The notes: generated from the sequence alone by a model not told the origin. DNA of 64,000 nucleotides from Panonychus citri (GCF_014898815.1 NW_026515497.1:1-64000); one strand, 5' to 3'; shown: positions 11,497-24,073, counted from the stretch's first letter. Made by a program: numbers and translations.

Positions 11497-12852
11497 TCAT
11501 TTATCATAAGGTAGAAAAAAAGAATCGGAGTAAATCAATTTCCAATCAGTTCCATATTTAGTCACGATTCGAATCAATTCAAGGGGGATGTTCGAGATCT
11601 CTGAGAACTTTTTTCCCCATTCAAAGAGACTCGCCAATGCTAATCCGAGAGTCAACGAGATGGTTGCAAGAGATGAGACGAAATTTGGAGTGATAAATAT
11701 CATCCGAGCGAAAGTAAATCCAACATCATTTCTTGAGATTCTTAACAAGAATAGATTGACCTGAAAAATGGAGAAACAAAATTTGGATCAAAATTTCTTG
11801 CAATTATTAAGGCGTTTAGCTATTAGATTGGAGAAATCAACCTCATTCGAATACCAGAATGACTTTAATTCAAATGATAGAAAGTATATCTCGTTGAATA
11901 GTTTGTTCGATAACTGAATCACTCGAATCAAATGGTACGTGATTACGCTAATATACGTTGTCTCACCAATGAATCGTAACGAATTTAGAATCACAAAAGT
12001 GAGAGTTTTTTCACGTTCAAAAAGATCTCGAACAATAAAAAGAGATAGACCAACATACATGAAATAGAAACTGACCAATGTAAGGGTGAAAAATTTATCG
12101 ATATATCGAGTAGCCTCGACTATCTTTGTGTACATTAATCGGCACAATTTCAATTTCTCGAGTGAACTTTTTTCTTTTGAATCTTTTCCGCACCAGGACA
12201 ATTTAACTAAACATCGTTTATGGACATGAAATGCTGACTCTAGATGAGAGCAAATTTCCAATAGGAATTGTGATTGAATAATCAGGCCAGTTTTATATCC
12301 TATCAGGACGATGATGAATAAGATGTAGTGAGTAATATAATTTTCTGAGCCAAGTAAAGCCTCGGGAACATATTGAGTATCAGATTTTGCGATTTCATTG
12401 ATGATCTCGTACCCGATTGACCATAATATGAAATATTTGATCTTTCTACGTTTCTTCATGATGAATTCATAGACATTTGACTCGTGGCCATGGATTATTT
12501 CATTATAACTTTTAACAAACTTTAAAAACAAAACCCTACTGAATAAATAATAGAAGATCGCTAATCCTGTGAAGATGTAATTGAGCTTATGCCAAACAGT
12601 TTCCAATTTTCTTAAAGGATTATTTGAATAATCTTTTTCCCAGAAAACTATGTACAGTCCAAGTGTACCTTTGGTGATTAGCATTAAAGATGCGAACACA
12701 TGAACAAACTGACTCAACTTGTTCCGTCGTAAAATAGACTGGGCAAATGGACTTGACGGATAAATCCATTGATAGATATTTTCACCAAGTTCATCCATGA
12801 CAACTTGTTCATGTAATGATTGAATATAAAACTGTTTCCTATCGTAGTACAT
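11497..12852 (-). CDS. Gustatory-receptor-family 7-TM protein, tandem copy 5, with extended C-terminus
   Basis: Exon 1 is 12852-11842 and exon 2 is 11760-11497; 424 residues. The ATG at 12852 is used (the codon before it is TTG); an internal Met (MDELGENIYQWIYP) aligns better with paralogue starts and is an alternative. Membrane segments and the SILRRNK, LCRLMYTKIVEATR and RFIGETTYISVITYHL blocks match the family. Odd feature: where copy 4 has TGA immediately after ALASLF, this copy reads on for about 40 residues (EWGKKFSEISNIPLE and on) before stopping. The tail is not hydrophobic and has no family match I recognise, so it is probably a stop-loss extension that would sit on the extracellular side in a GR topology. 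Last gene of the tandem array. Confidence 0.78.
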
Positions 12853-13321
12853 CAAACATGGTCAAGAAACTGTACTTCGTATTTGAACAATTTTCAAAAA
12901 TTTCTGTCTAACCTCAAAAGCAATTAATCATTCAGTTCGAGTTCAGTTCAGTTCAGTTTAGTTTCACAATAAATCTAATTTGTTACAAAATCCATAGTAA
13001 CAAAAAATTTACGACTCACATTTGATTTTGTATCAAAACAATCGCGAAAACAAATACGAAAACCAATTCATATTTTTATCTTTCTCAGAATAACAGAATC
13101 AATAAAACACAATGTTATCTAATCGACACAGAAAAATCAGAATAAAATCCTTGACTCAGTCAATGGAAAAGCTTATTATCAATGTTATCAATGGAAGTTG
13201 TAAACGTTAGTATCTTGGTATTGTTTTAACAATCAGTTTAATTGTCTTTAAAAGGGTCTTTTTATTAATGATACAACCACTCATGATCGTATTACAATCA
13301 TATTGAATTAAGACAATAACG
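12853..13321. other. Divergent intergenic region, receptor copy 5 / carboxylesterase
   Basis: About 470 bp, AT-rich, holding both promoters. It contains a short tandem run of the 5-mer GTTCA (about 12937-12960). I see no ORF of coding quality. Confidence 0.4.
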
Positions 13322-15047
13322 ATGAAGTTGTTTGTATTTTTGTGTATTCTTTTTATTCAAGTATATTTTTCATTATCGTTGGTGAGCATTGATGATCCCC
13401 AAGTATCGATATCAACTGGTCTGGTAAAAGGTAAAACTATTTCATTTCGTGGTATTGAAGTTAACCAATTCCTTGGAATACCTTTTGCTGAATCACCAAC
13501 GGGCCCGTTAAGATTTAAAAAGCCAATAAGCAAAAAGCCTTGGAAAGGTGTTTTGAATGCCGATCAATGGGGACCAGTATGCTCACAACCCGCTTTAATA
13601 AACTCTAAGCAAAACAATACCGAAGACTGTCTTTATCTAAACGTCTTTGAAACTTCATCGACTCTTCGTGACCTGAAAAATGGTCTCAACAATTTACGAC
13701 CAGTGATGGTTTGGATCCATGGAGGAGGTTGGGTTACAGGTTCTGCTAATATACCCGAATGGTATGACGGTACAGTGTTGGCCTCGATGAATGATGTAGT
13801 TGTAGTCTCGATAAATTACCGTTTAGGTGTATTTGGTTACTTGTATTTACCCGAATATGATGTGCCAGGAAATATGGGACTTTGGGATCAACAATTGGCA
13901 CTAAAATGGGTACAAGAAAATATCAGATTCTTTGGCGGTGATCCTAGTAAAGTGACCATTTTTGGTGAATCTGCAGGATCATTTGCTGTCTCCGTTCTTC
14001 TCGTTTCCCCACAATCAAGAGGACTTTTCAATCGAGCGATCATGCAAAGTGGTACTATCCATGACTCTGCCTTGACACAGAGGCCAAATTCATCGATACA
14101 TTTCCTTGAAGCCTTGAACTGTTCATCAACGATAAGCTCTTGTTTAGCCTCATATGAATATGGTGTTGATCCAAAGGTTGATGGTATCTATTTATTACCA
14201 GTTATCGGAGATGAATTTATTCCTGATACTCCTGTTAACATGATCAACAATCATGGTGTCGATCCTAATATCAGCATCTTATTGGGAACCGTTGGTTATG
14301 AGGGGGCTGGATTTATGGCCGCTAATATTGATCCAATATTATTTGATCCTTTTCATCCTGGAAATTTAACCTTGGATCAAGTTCGTAAATCACTCGATGA
14401 AGTTTTAATTTTACGTGATTATTACTCGGTTGATTATGTTATGGAAAAATATTTTTCCAATGTTAACACTAATGATTCAGATGAATTGAGGTTAATCCTC
14501 GCAAAGGCAGGAGGTGACATGTTAATCTCTTGTCCGACTTATGTGTTCGGTCGTGATCTTGTTAAAAATGGACAGTCCAATGTTTTCGCTTATTATCAAA
14601 CACAAAAGCCTCGAAAGTCAATGTTTGGATTTGCTGATGGGAAAACTTGGGTACCGGTAACACACGCGGACGATATTCCGTTTGTTTTTGGCCATTCAAT
14701 GCAAGAGAATTCGAACTGTGACCCTGAAGAACTGATTATCTCCAATATCATGATGAAAGCTTGGACTCATTTTGCAAGATATGGGTAATAATCATTTTGA
14801 ATATTTTGTTTTCCATCTAAATTTTGGGTATTAGTTATAAAACTTTTGTCTTATAATATTTCACTTTAATTCCCACAGAAAACCAGGTTTAATCGGTGCT
14901 GATGAATGGCCGTCATGGTCAATGAATGATGGCGAAAACATCTTACATCCAACTATCGATTTCAACTCCAAAAAGATTGGTCACTATGATCAAACACCAG
15001 TCGATTTTTGCTTCGAAAATTGGCCTTTCCCGGTTGCTAAAAAATAA
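13322..15047 (+). CDS. Carboxylesterase (type-B, alpha/beta-hydrolase), secreted
   Basis: Hydrolyses carboxylic esters; in mites this family (CCE) contributes to xenobiotic and pheromone ester turnover. Seen: exon 1 is 13322-14784 and exon 2 is 14879-15047, joined inside a Gly codon (Y-G-K-P-G); 543 residues, typical for the family. A hydrophobic signal peptide covers residues 1 to about 20. The oxyanion-hole motif HGGGW and the signature EDCLYLNV are present. The triad is complete: Ser217 in GESAG, Glu327 in GYEG, His448 in THADDIP. The Glu context GTVGYEG differs from the usual GTxxDEG. No C-terminal membrane anchor or GPI-type tail, so a soluble secreted enzyme is likely. It converges with the amino acid transporter; only about 280 bp separate the stops. 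Substrate cannot be told from sequence. Confidence 0.92.
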
Positions 15048-15241
15048 CAAAATTCACTGCGAATTTAATATTCATTTCTTATATTTGATTTCACTTATCA
15101 AAAAATATGATTGACATTTTATTTGTATTGAGTGTTTTTCCTGTTTTCTTAATGAGAATATTTTTGGGTCTTTTGCAAATTACTACAATGAAATATTACA
15201 GATGAAAGTTAATTATGGTGATAAGATCGATGATTAGACAT

Positions 15242-15260
15242 AGAGAGAGAGAGAGAGAGA
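15242..15260 (+). repeat. (AG)n microsatellite
   Basis: Nineteen bases of uninterrupted AG dinucleotide between the convergent carboxylesterase and amino acid transporter 3' ends. Confidence 0.85.
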
Positions 15261-15323
15261 TACAATTTTGATATTATTTTGAGGATCACAATTTAGATAA
15301 GAAACTAATTCTATCTTTAATGT

Positions 15324-18300
15324 TTATAAATTATTCAGGCGATTGCTCTGAATATCGTCATTAGAAGTAGCCTGAATGATGGGCTGATTTCGATTATTCT
15401 GTCCATCAAGTTCATTGCTTTTAGCATCCCGGTCACTTTGGCTTAAATATCCACGACTATTTCTTATGCTAAACAAGAAATATGTGCTCAATCCTAGAGA
15501 TTAAAATGAGAAATTTTTCAATTATATTGAGCCAAAAACTGCTTATTCAAAAAGAATGAGAAACTTACCGAATGCCATCCAAACAAGGAATCGATACCAA
15601 GTACGAGCACTTAAATTGTACATTAGATAGAAGTTGAACAAAGCAGATACAATGGGAAGTGCAGGCAAAAAAGGGACCTAAAATAAAATAAAAAGTAATC
15701 GAATATGGTTAATAACTTTCTCTATGAGAACAAGTAGCATTTTGAACTGGGACATTTACGAACCTTAAACGCAAGTTTAGTTTGTGATTGCGGTTGTCGG
15801 TTGAGTATAAACAGTAAACAAATGATCAGAGAAAAAGTAACTCCAACAACGATGATTGAAGATAGATCACCAGCCCGTAAGCCCTCAAAGAAGAAAGTTA
15901 AACAACCATCAAGAAATAGACAAAGAAGACCTGAAGAAATGAAGAAATGAAAAGTTTAATCGATGAACTAATCAATCAATCGTGATTCGGTAATCAACTT
16001 ACTCAATGCAAATATTATCATAGTGCTGATCTCTGTTGTTTGTTTATTTGGAACTTTATAACCATCAAGATTGAACAAAATTGAAATAAAACTTGGCTTT
16101 GAGTCGATTAATTCATCCTCATCAGTACTATTTTGATACTCGTCAGTCAATTCTTCCTTTGTAACAGAGTAATTTGGATCTTCACGGTATCTAAAATACA
16201 GTGGATAAAGGGAACAATTAAACTGATAATAAAGATAAATACGAAAATCGTAAGAAAAAGTAAATTTACCGCAATATAAGTACAGATAAAGCGACCAATG
16301 TATAAGCCAAAAGTGTTCCAATTGACATCATGTCAGTTAATTCATCGGTTGTGAAAAGAGCCGCCATTGTACCTGCAAACGTCCCTGCGAACATCGTTGA
16401 GAAAATTGGTGACTTTTTAGCTCCTACCGTTGATTTAAAGATCGATGGTATCAGTCCATCCGAAGACATGGCAAAAAGGACTCGAGGAAGAGGGAAAAGT
16501 GAACCAAGAAGAGCAGTGGAAAGACTTGTTATCGCTCCAAAAGTAATGATATAAGTAGAACCAGACCAACCTCCACCTAATTGAAAGATATCGGTAAGTG
16601 GAGCATTCGAACCTTGAAGCCAATAAGGAGCCATTAAAGTAGATACACTTGCGACACCAAGATATGTCAATAGAATTAAAAACAAAGAAATCGATATGCT
16701 GAGTGGAATTGATCTTTGAGGATTTTTGGCCTCTTCTCCGGTCGATGCAATAGCGTCAAAACCAACAAACCCATAGAAACATGTAGCAGCTCCTTTCATC
16801 ACACCTAAGTAAATTATGGGCGGAAAATTAATCATCACAATTAGTTAACCACAATCATCATGTGCTTTGTAATATTAGTATCAGTCAATTTATTAGATTT
16901 AGATTGTCACTTAACACTTTTTAAAAGTATTAATAATAATCAATCTCAACCTGATAGTTCTGACGCAAGTAAATGGAATCACCTTGAAACCCCCATGGGG
17001 CGAAACCTCCTTTACCAAAACCAGGAGGAACTTTATGCTTTGGGATGAACCAATTGTTGATATTGGCACGGAAAGCACCAGCAATGATTACAAAGAAAAC
17101 GGCATAAAGATTGACAACGGTAAATATCGCAGTGAATCCAGTTGATTCTTTCACACCGAAAGAGAGGAGTACTAATTGAGAGAAAAGCGATTATTCAAAA
17201 CTGTTGTCGATTCTTAGCTTATATTATATGTATAAATTACCTGCAAGAAACATCGTCAATCCGAATGCAAAACCATCAAAGTAACCAGAAGTTCCCGGAA
17301 TTGGAAGAGGTAAAGTTTCATTGAAAAAATCGGCTATTCTATTGTCGATCAAAGCATCGACATAACCAGAATAACCTCTAGCAACCGATGCAGTTCCTAA
17401 AATTATGTAAGATAAAAATTGTCAAATTAGTTGATAATCTATTTCTGTTAATCTGTTGACAGTTGATAATTTTAATCGTTGATGGATTTGGGATGAAAGT
17501 CGATGATCGATATGAGTAAATTCTGTAACCAGAAAACTGGATCAAAGCTGCTGGTAATTGCTCTTTGTCTAATTATCCTTGATAATCTTTTATGGTTTAA
17601 AGATCAAAATCAACACTCACGCTAGAGGAACAAAAGTGTGAAAGCTCAAGTGACTTTTTCTATGGATAATCTTTTCAATTTAATCCACGTGAACATCAAT
17701 GTTTTTATTTTTCTAATCAGAACAATTTTAGATTAATTTCATCGGCATTTGTGCTAAAGACGAAGATTAGACTTGATAACAAATCTACGACCAATAAGAA
17801 ATCATTTAATGAGATAAACCTAAAGCTAACGAAATAAATATCGGTGTCCAAATATAAGAGATACACTTTATTACTAACTGATAAAATCGATACAACTATC
17901 GAACCGACATTATATTTACTATTAATATATCAATTATCCATCATTTGAATCATTAGTTTTTGAGAAGAAAAAAAAAGTAAACATTAGATTTGAGAGACAA
18001 GGGATCACTTAAATTCGGGTTGACAATCTTTTCCCTATTGCCTGATGATTTAAAGGGAACGATGAAAGAAAACAGGACACGGAAATGACGGAAACAGGGG
18101 AAAAGGTTTCAGAACCCAGAGGAGATGCTATTGAGTCTAATTTCCTTGGGTTGCAATAAAAAATCATCGTCATTGATTTTAATCTAAGTTAGAACGATGA
18201 TCCTCCGAATTGAGGAAAAAAAAGTTTATCAACAATCATGAGACCAAAGGGAAATTAAAATTGATTTGATTAGTTGTGTTTAGTTTACATGATATGGAAA

Positions 18301-19380
18301 ATTGATTGTGGTGATTAAATTAATCAAACTGATCACAACAGAGGTGGGGGAATATACGACATTTATGTAACCATAATTTAAGGATTCGGATTAGTTGTAA
18401 ATCCTTTTCTCTTTCATTTTCCATCGATAAAATTTAACGATTACTTAATAATGGTTCTTCCAATGGTAATTATGAATAATATCAAATCGATTGATTTACC
18501 ATCTTGTTTACAAATGAATAACATGTAAAATCATGTCAACCTGAGGTTTCACTTTTAATTAACCAGTAGCTAAGTAATCAAATCAATGGAGAATTGAAAA
18601 CCTTGTGGTAGAACTAAATTTCCCTAATCACAATCAGTCAATTGTAATAATAATTTCACCATCTATGGAAACCATTTTATCCGATAAAATATAATATTAA
18701 GTGACTCAGATACAGACAGATAATAACGTTCTCATTAACTGTACCTTAGATATTGGATTTTGAAACAGAGACACACACACATTAATATTAATAGTTATCA
18801 ATCAAATTGAACTTTGTATGATTTTGATAAAACTACAATTAGATAATCAGGTAATTGAAAAGTAAAAAGAAAAGTGAAATTAAAAGATCAAAGTTTAATA
18901 CATACCGATTGCATATTCTAAAATTAGATTCCATCCAATGACGAAAGCCATAAATTCACCGACTGTAGTATAACTATAAATGTAGGCTGAACCCGCTTTC
19001 GGGACTCTTGCTCCAAATTCAGCATAACAAAGACCCGCAAATACTGATGCAATCGCGGCGATAATGAATGATATGATTACCGCTGGTCCAGCTTGTTTGA
19101 AGGCAACATGACCTGCGAGTACGTAAACACCAAGTCCAAGAGTAGCACCAACACCTTTTAAGAGTAAAATGAAAGGTAAAAAAGAAAACCAATTGAAATA
19201 ATTGCATATGATTAGTATTCACAATTTAGATTGTGATTGAATTATTGTCAACTTAATAGTACCTAAAGCTGTTAGGTCAAAAGTGTTAAGGCATCGAACG
19301 AGTCTCGATTTTGTTTCAGCGTTTTCTTCAATCGGTTTCCGTCTCACTAGTGCCTTGAAAAATTTCTTAACCAGAATCAT
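15324..19380 (-). CDS. Cationic amino acid transporter, SLC7A (CAT) type
   Basis: Plasma-membrane APC-superfamily transporter expected to import arginine and lysine. Seen: nine exons, 19380-19263, 19154-18906, 17396-17241, 17171-16983, 16804-16270, 16190-16003, 15930-15764, 15677-15569 and 15493-15324. All have GT-AG ends and sum to 1881 nt (626 residues). Exon 1 is cytosolic and basic, ending CLNTFDLTALG. TM1 is GVGATLGLGVYVLAG, followed by CYAEFGARVPKAGSAY, GWNLILEYAIG, GFDAIASTGEEAKNPQ and, near the end, a late membrane pair with VPFLPALPIVSALFN. These are hallmark CAT motifs. The C-terminal tail is polar (SDRDAKSNELDGQNN). The large loop between TM9 and TM10 (exon 6) is acidic. Intron 2 is the only long intron (about 1.5 kb, 17397-18905); I see no gene in it. 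Intact; similar to insect slimfast and minidiscs-class CATs, but I cannot assign an orthologue. Confidence 0.9.
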
Positions 19381-20703
19381 TGATAATAAATCGAGCTGAT
19401 TAACTGTTGATTTGTCGCTTTTTAAATTGTGATTATTATCAAAATGATCGTTAACACGACAAGTTAATTGTTGAAATTTCCAATTCGGTCGATGATAAAA
19501 ACTATTGGTGTAAACACGGCTGATTTAATCAATCGTAATAAGTAATAATTAAAACTAATTAACAAACTTTAAAAGATTATCAATGATTATCCATAACAAT
19601 TAGACCAAATTTAAACGATGATCGATGTCATAAAGTGTTTCTAACACTGAAACAATTTAGTTCACAATTAAAGTAAGGCAAGAGGCGAACTGATTATAAT
19701 TGATATCACAATTGATTGGAAAGAAAGAAGAAGAAGAAGAAGTAAACAATTAATTATAAAGAGATTGAATGTTAATTAGAAACAATTAAGTAGAATCAAT
19801 GAGAGATGATTTCAAAATCAATTTCAACAATTTACTTGATTCACTGTTACAATGAAAGTGATAATCCAACAGTTTAAATTGTGATCATTTGACTGAGGAT
19901 GTTACTGATTGTTGGTAATTGATTGTTGTACCTCTAGGAAAAAAAAAATTAGGCACGATAATGTTAATTGTAATGATTTAAATCTTCATATCATATCAGC
20001 CTCGAAAAGATGATGTGATTTGATTATCTCAATTACAATATAATATCAATTGTAACTTTTGCAATCAAAATATTGAAAGAGAGCAACAAAAACAAGCCGA
20101 TACTTTGGTAAATAATCAACAATCAATTGATTATCAGTAAATCACTATCAATGTAACTATCAATTAAAATTGATATTAACCAATTAAATGTAAATAAAAG
20201 CAAATTAATGTTTATAAAACAAAAATATATACAAATTTGACATTTACAATCAAAAATGTTTCATTACAATTAACGAGGGTGTTTGCTTTTTACCTACTCG
20301 TTAATCAGTTGATTGTAACAATTAAATTGTTAACAAGCTTTCCCAAGTCAATGATTTATTAATAATAATATTAAAAAAAGAGACTAATTTTTGATTAAGG
20401 GCAAATACAAAACAACTTATCATTGTGACGATAAACAGTTACAATCAATCAATTATCTAATCAATCATTTTTTTTTTCATTAACAATTTGCATAACACTA
20501 AATGACATTGATCAATGTTATAATGTATGTAACTAATTCAATCATCGTTTAATTATGGAAACGGGGAAAACACAATTAACTGATCAGTGCGATTTAAATC
20601 GGACCAATACAATGTAATTGATTGAAACAATAAAACGATCATGACGTTAGAATTGTTGAGAATAATTTTTTCGACAATTTGATAGTTTATTGTCCATCTT
20701 TCT
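19381..20703. other. Intergenic region upstream of the amino acid transporter
   Basis: About 1.3 kb, strongly AT-rich with homopolymer runs and many TTGATT/AATCAA motifs. It contains the transporter promoter and the 3' flank of receptor copy 6. No coding ORF, tRNA or inverted repeat recognised. Confidence 0.35.
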
Positions 20704-21906
20704 TTAGAATAAACTTGCTAATGCTAATCCAATGGTCAGTGAAATAGTGGCCAGCGATGAAACGAAATTGGGAGTAATGAAAAGTAATCGACCGAATCTA
20801 AATCCAACATCATGTCTTGAGATTCGAAGCAAGAAAAGATTTACCTGTGGATATAAAAAAAGTGTACGAAAAACAATCAATGGTCAAGCGTAATTATTGG
20901 AAGGGTCACTTTAGTTGGTTACCTCATTTGTGAATTCAAAAGATTTCAAATCAAATGAAAGCGCGTAAACTTTTTTGAACAATTTGTTGGACAATTGATT
21001 AACTCGGATTAGGTGATAGGTGATTAATAGTAAATAAGTTGATTCACCGATGAATCTTGCAATGGTTAGAATTAGATTGATGAAAGATTGAGTGGTCACA
21101 AAAATTGCTCGAACTATGAAAAGCCAAAGGCCAACGAAAAACAGGTAAAAGGTTAACAAGGTGAGAGTGAAAAACTTATCTGCATAACGAGCAGTCTTAA
21201 TTATCTTAATGTACATGAGTCGACATGATCTCATTTTCTCTTCAGAACTTTTCCCCCCGGTTTCATCTCCTTTCACCAAGTACCATGGTCTCAGATTATC
21301 AAGACATTGATTAAGAACCATGAATGCTGATTCAAGGTGGAAACAAATCTCAAGAATAAATTGAAATTGGCAAATGAGACCAATTTTCGAAGCGATTAAT
21401 ATTATCGCAAATAAAATATGTTTATAAATATAATTTTCTGGGCTAATTAGTGCATCAGGAATGTAGCGAGTGTCATTTTTTGCCACTTCACAGATGATCT
21501 CATAGAAAATGGCGTAAACGAATAGAAACTTGATTATCTTTTGCTGTCTAATCAGATAATCAGCAGCAATTTCCTTGTTCCGGTAAATTATCTCATGATA
21601 AGAAGATAATAGTTTATGAAATAATCGCCGACTGAACAGATAATATCCACACGTTAATCCAAATAAGATACTATTGAATTTGGACCAAACTGTTTCGTAT
21701 TTATGAACTAAATTGTTGAAATTATTAGGTGACTCAAAATAGATGATATAAAGTCCGAATAAACCTTTGATTATGAACATAAGAGATACAAATACATGGA
21801 GAAATTGACTAAATTTATTTTTCCTCAAAATTGACAAGGAAAATAAACTTGATGGGACAATTGATTTGATTATCATCTCTTGAAAATCAACTGTTGATGT
21901 TAACAT
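20704..21906 (-). CDS. Gustatory-receptor-family 7-TM protein, copy 6 (outlier of the tandem array)
   Basis: Exon 1 is 21906-20923 and exon 2 is 20844-20704; 374 residues, intron phase 0 after a GAG codon. The ATG at 21906 is preferred over a TTG ten codons upstream. It shares all array landmarks: SIVPSSLFSLSILRKNK, SCRLMYIKIIKTARYADKFF, ARFIGESTYLLLITYHLIRV. Exon 2 reads LLRISRHDVGFRFGRLLFIT, then PNFVSSLATISLTIGLALAS. It is separated from copies 1-5 by the carboxylesterase and the transporter, so the cluster was either split by insertion of that gene pair or seeded by a dispersed duplication. Confidence 0.8.
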
Positions 21907-22480
21907 GTTGATTGAACTTTCAGCAATTAGAATCAACTGATTGTGATTCGTTTTAATTTTAGCCTTTAAATATCTTTAATTAATGAATTTTAACAAACTT
22001 TCAGTATCTATTGATTGCTGATCGATAATTCAATAAAATGATGCAACTACATATCAATGCTACAAATGAATTTGATTCAACTGATACATAACAATTAAAA
22101 ATTTATCAATTTGATTAAAGTAATTGTTTTTTTTTTCGTAAAAAGACTAAATCAGCAAATCAATCGTTTATGAACTACATCAATGTTAGATAAATTTCAT
22201 TTTGGTTCATCCATGAATTCATGTTGAAGTTTCATGAGAATCGAACACTTTTGTTCAGATGATTTTGATGAAACATTTTGATTATAATAATTGGTGGATA
22301 GAGTCAAGAGTTAATTATTTATTCATTCAGAAATTAGAATCAATATTGTGCAATAGTTCAATAGCTTAGAATATGCTATGTGATTAATAATACAAATAAG
22401 AGTATGATTGTTATAACCTGATAACAAAATGGAAGAAAAGAATTGAAGGAAAAGAGCGAATATTAGAATCGGCTGCTAAT

Positions 22481-22789
22481 TTACCATCCATGGCCCCATC
22501 CGTGTCCCCAATGTTCGATATGTGGAATATAATGATGATGTTCGTTATCGTGGTGACCCCAATTATCGTGAAGAACAATATTGTCACCTTTCTTCTTGTC
22601 GGAAGTTAAAACGGTGTGGCTATGTTGATCCTTTAGAACAATATTTTCACCTTTGTTCTTGTGGTCATTTAGAATTGTATGACTGTGTTTATCCTTGATC
22701 ACAATGTTGGTTCCTTTTTGACCACAATCAATGGTGGAAAAGATGATTGATGAAACAATTAAGAAAACGAAAACTAATTTAGACATCAT
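22481..22789 (-). CDS. Small secreted His-rich protein with GxNIV modules (pair 1, left)
   Basis: Unrecognised family; no function assigned. 102 residues, single exon. A signal peptide (hydrophobic IVSSIIFSTI core) ends near Cys-Gly at about residue 22. Three modules of about 18-19 residues begin G-T-N-I-V-I-K-D, G-E-N-I-V-L-K-D and G-D-N-I-V-L-H-D, the first two followed by KHSHT/QHSHT. Then comes a His/Asn-rich stretch (NWGHHDNEHHHYIPH) and the tail HWGHGWGHGW. Basic plus His-rich composition suggests metal binding, adhesion or pH-dependent assembly, but this is inference. TATA box (TATAAAA, minus strand) at 22905-22911. Head to head with the gene at 23425. Confidence 0.85.
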   Translation of the reverse strand: MMSKLVFVFLIVSSIIFSTIDCGQKGTNIVIKDKHSHTILNDHKNKGENIVLKDQHSHTVLTSDKKKGDNIVLHDNWGHHDNEHHHYIPHIEHWGHGWGHGW

Positions 22790-23424
22790 GTTTACTTTTG
22801 TTCGAGAAGTAAGTTCACTTGTGTTGAAAAAGCTCGAATGGTTGTTGTTGTTGATTGTTCGAGATGTTATGAGTGAATGTACTTTTCGTTTCGAAAGTTT
22901 TTTATTTTATATTCCTCCGACCCTTTAGAAAGTTACCATACTATTTGACGTTTGTTTGTATCATTAGTTAAAGTTTAAAGATTAATTAAATTAGAAGACA
23001 ATAACTAACGTTTATAACCATCGCCGAAAATTATATTATCTCTATTGCCTAATTATTATTGAAAGAAGTGGTTGATTTATCTTAAAACAATCAATGTTTG
23101 AATAGATAGGATTTCAGTGTTTATCGTTCGAAGTGAATTAAATTTAATCAATCTATCATTATTTCGATTAGAATCAATTAGGTCAACAATTTTAATTATC
23201 TCAGTTTATGTAGAACTTGGTGAAAATAGAACGTGTTTCGAGTCGATATTGTAAGCAAAAAAGCCTAAAATCAAATTCAGTTATTGATTGAACATAGAAA
23301 TCGAAATGAAATATAAAAGGAAGAGATTTTAAAACAAAAAGCACATTCGCTCATCGCATCTTGAACAAGTAACAAGTCGAACAGTCAACGATTCAAGTGA
23401 ACTTTTTCTCGAACAAAAGTAAAC
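22790..23424. promoter_or_regulatory. Bidirectional promoter of secreted-protein pair 1
   Basis: 635 bp between divergent start codons. A TATA box on the minus side lies at 22905-22911 and on the plus side at 23312-23319 (TATAAAAG), each about 110-115 bp from its ATG. The leaders resemble those of the other pairs: runs of GTTGTTGTTG, GAACAAGT and CGAACAAAAGTAA-type sequence. Confidence 0.6.
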
Positions 23425-23736
23425 ATGGTGTCTAAATTGTTTATTATTTTCTTAATTGTTTCATCAATCATCTTTTCCACCATTGATTGTGGTCAAAAAG
23501 GAACCAATATTGTTCTTAAGGACAAACACAGTCAGACAATTTTCAACATTGACAAAAAGGGTAACAAAAATATTATTCTCAAGGATCAACATGGTCACAC
23601 AATTGTGACTTCCGACAAGAAGAAAGGTGACAATATTGTTATCCATGATAATTGGCACGGTAAGAATAATCATCATTATCATTATATTCCACACATCGAA
23701 CATTGGGGACACGGGTGGGGACATGGATGGTATTGA
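23425..23736 (+). CDS. Small secreted His-rich protein with GxNIV modules (pair 1, right)
   Basis: 103 residues, one exon. Same layout as its partner: signal peptide to about residue 22, three modules (GTNIVLKD, NKNIILKD, GDNIVIHD), a His/Asn patch (HGKNNHHYHYIPH) and the tail HWGHGWGHGWY. The second module starts with N-K instead of G-E and lies in an A-rich codon run (GGTAACAAAAATATT) that is broken in the paralogue at 26171. Three modules, like the left-hand members. Unrecognised family; function unknown. Confidence 0.85.
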   Translation: MVSKLFIIFLIVSSIIFSTIDCGQKGTNIVLKDKHSQTIFNIDKKGNKNIILKDQHGHTIVTSDKKKGDNIVIHDNWHGKNNHHYHYIPHIEHWGHGWGHGWY

Positions 23737-24073
23737 TTTGCGAATATCAAATTGATTATACTTCATCATGGTATCTAAATTGTTATCCGGTTATAACAGA
23801 TAAAAATGAATCCACTAAATATTACTTACCTTATTCATCAATACAATGTACCTTAAAATTAATATTATTTCGTATGAATCTCATCGCTAAACCGATGGGA
23901 TAATCCACTTGTAAACCTTTTCATGAACTATTCAAACAAAATAACAATAAATGATTAAATGTTTTACTAAAATACAGTATCAGTTTTATTATTAATGTTA
24001 TAAAAAATACTGAATTTAATAATAATGGTAACAAAGATGATTTTACATTTCATTTTCTATTAGTAAATGAATA

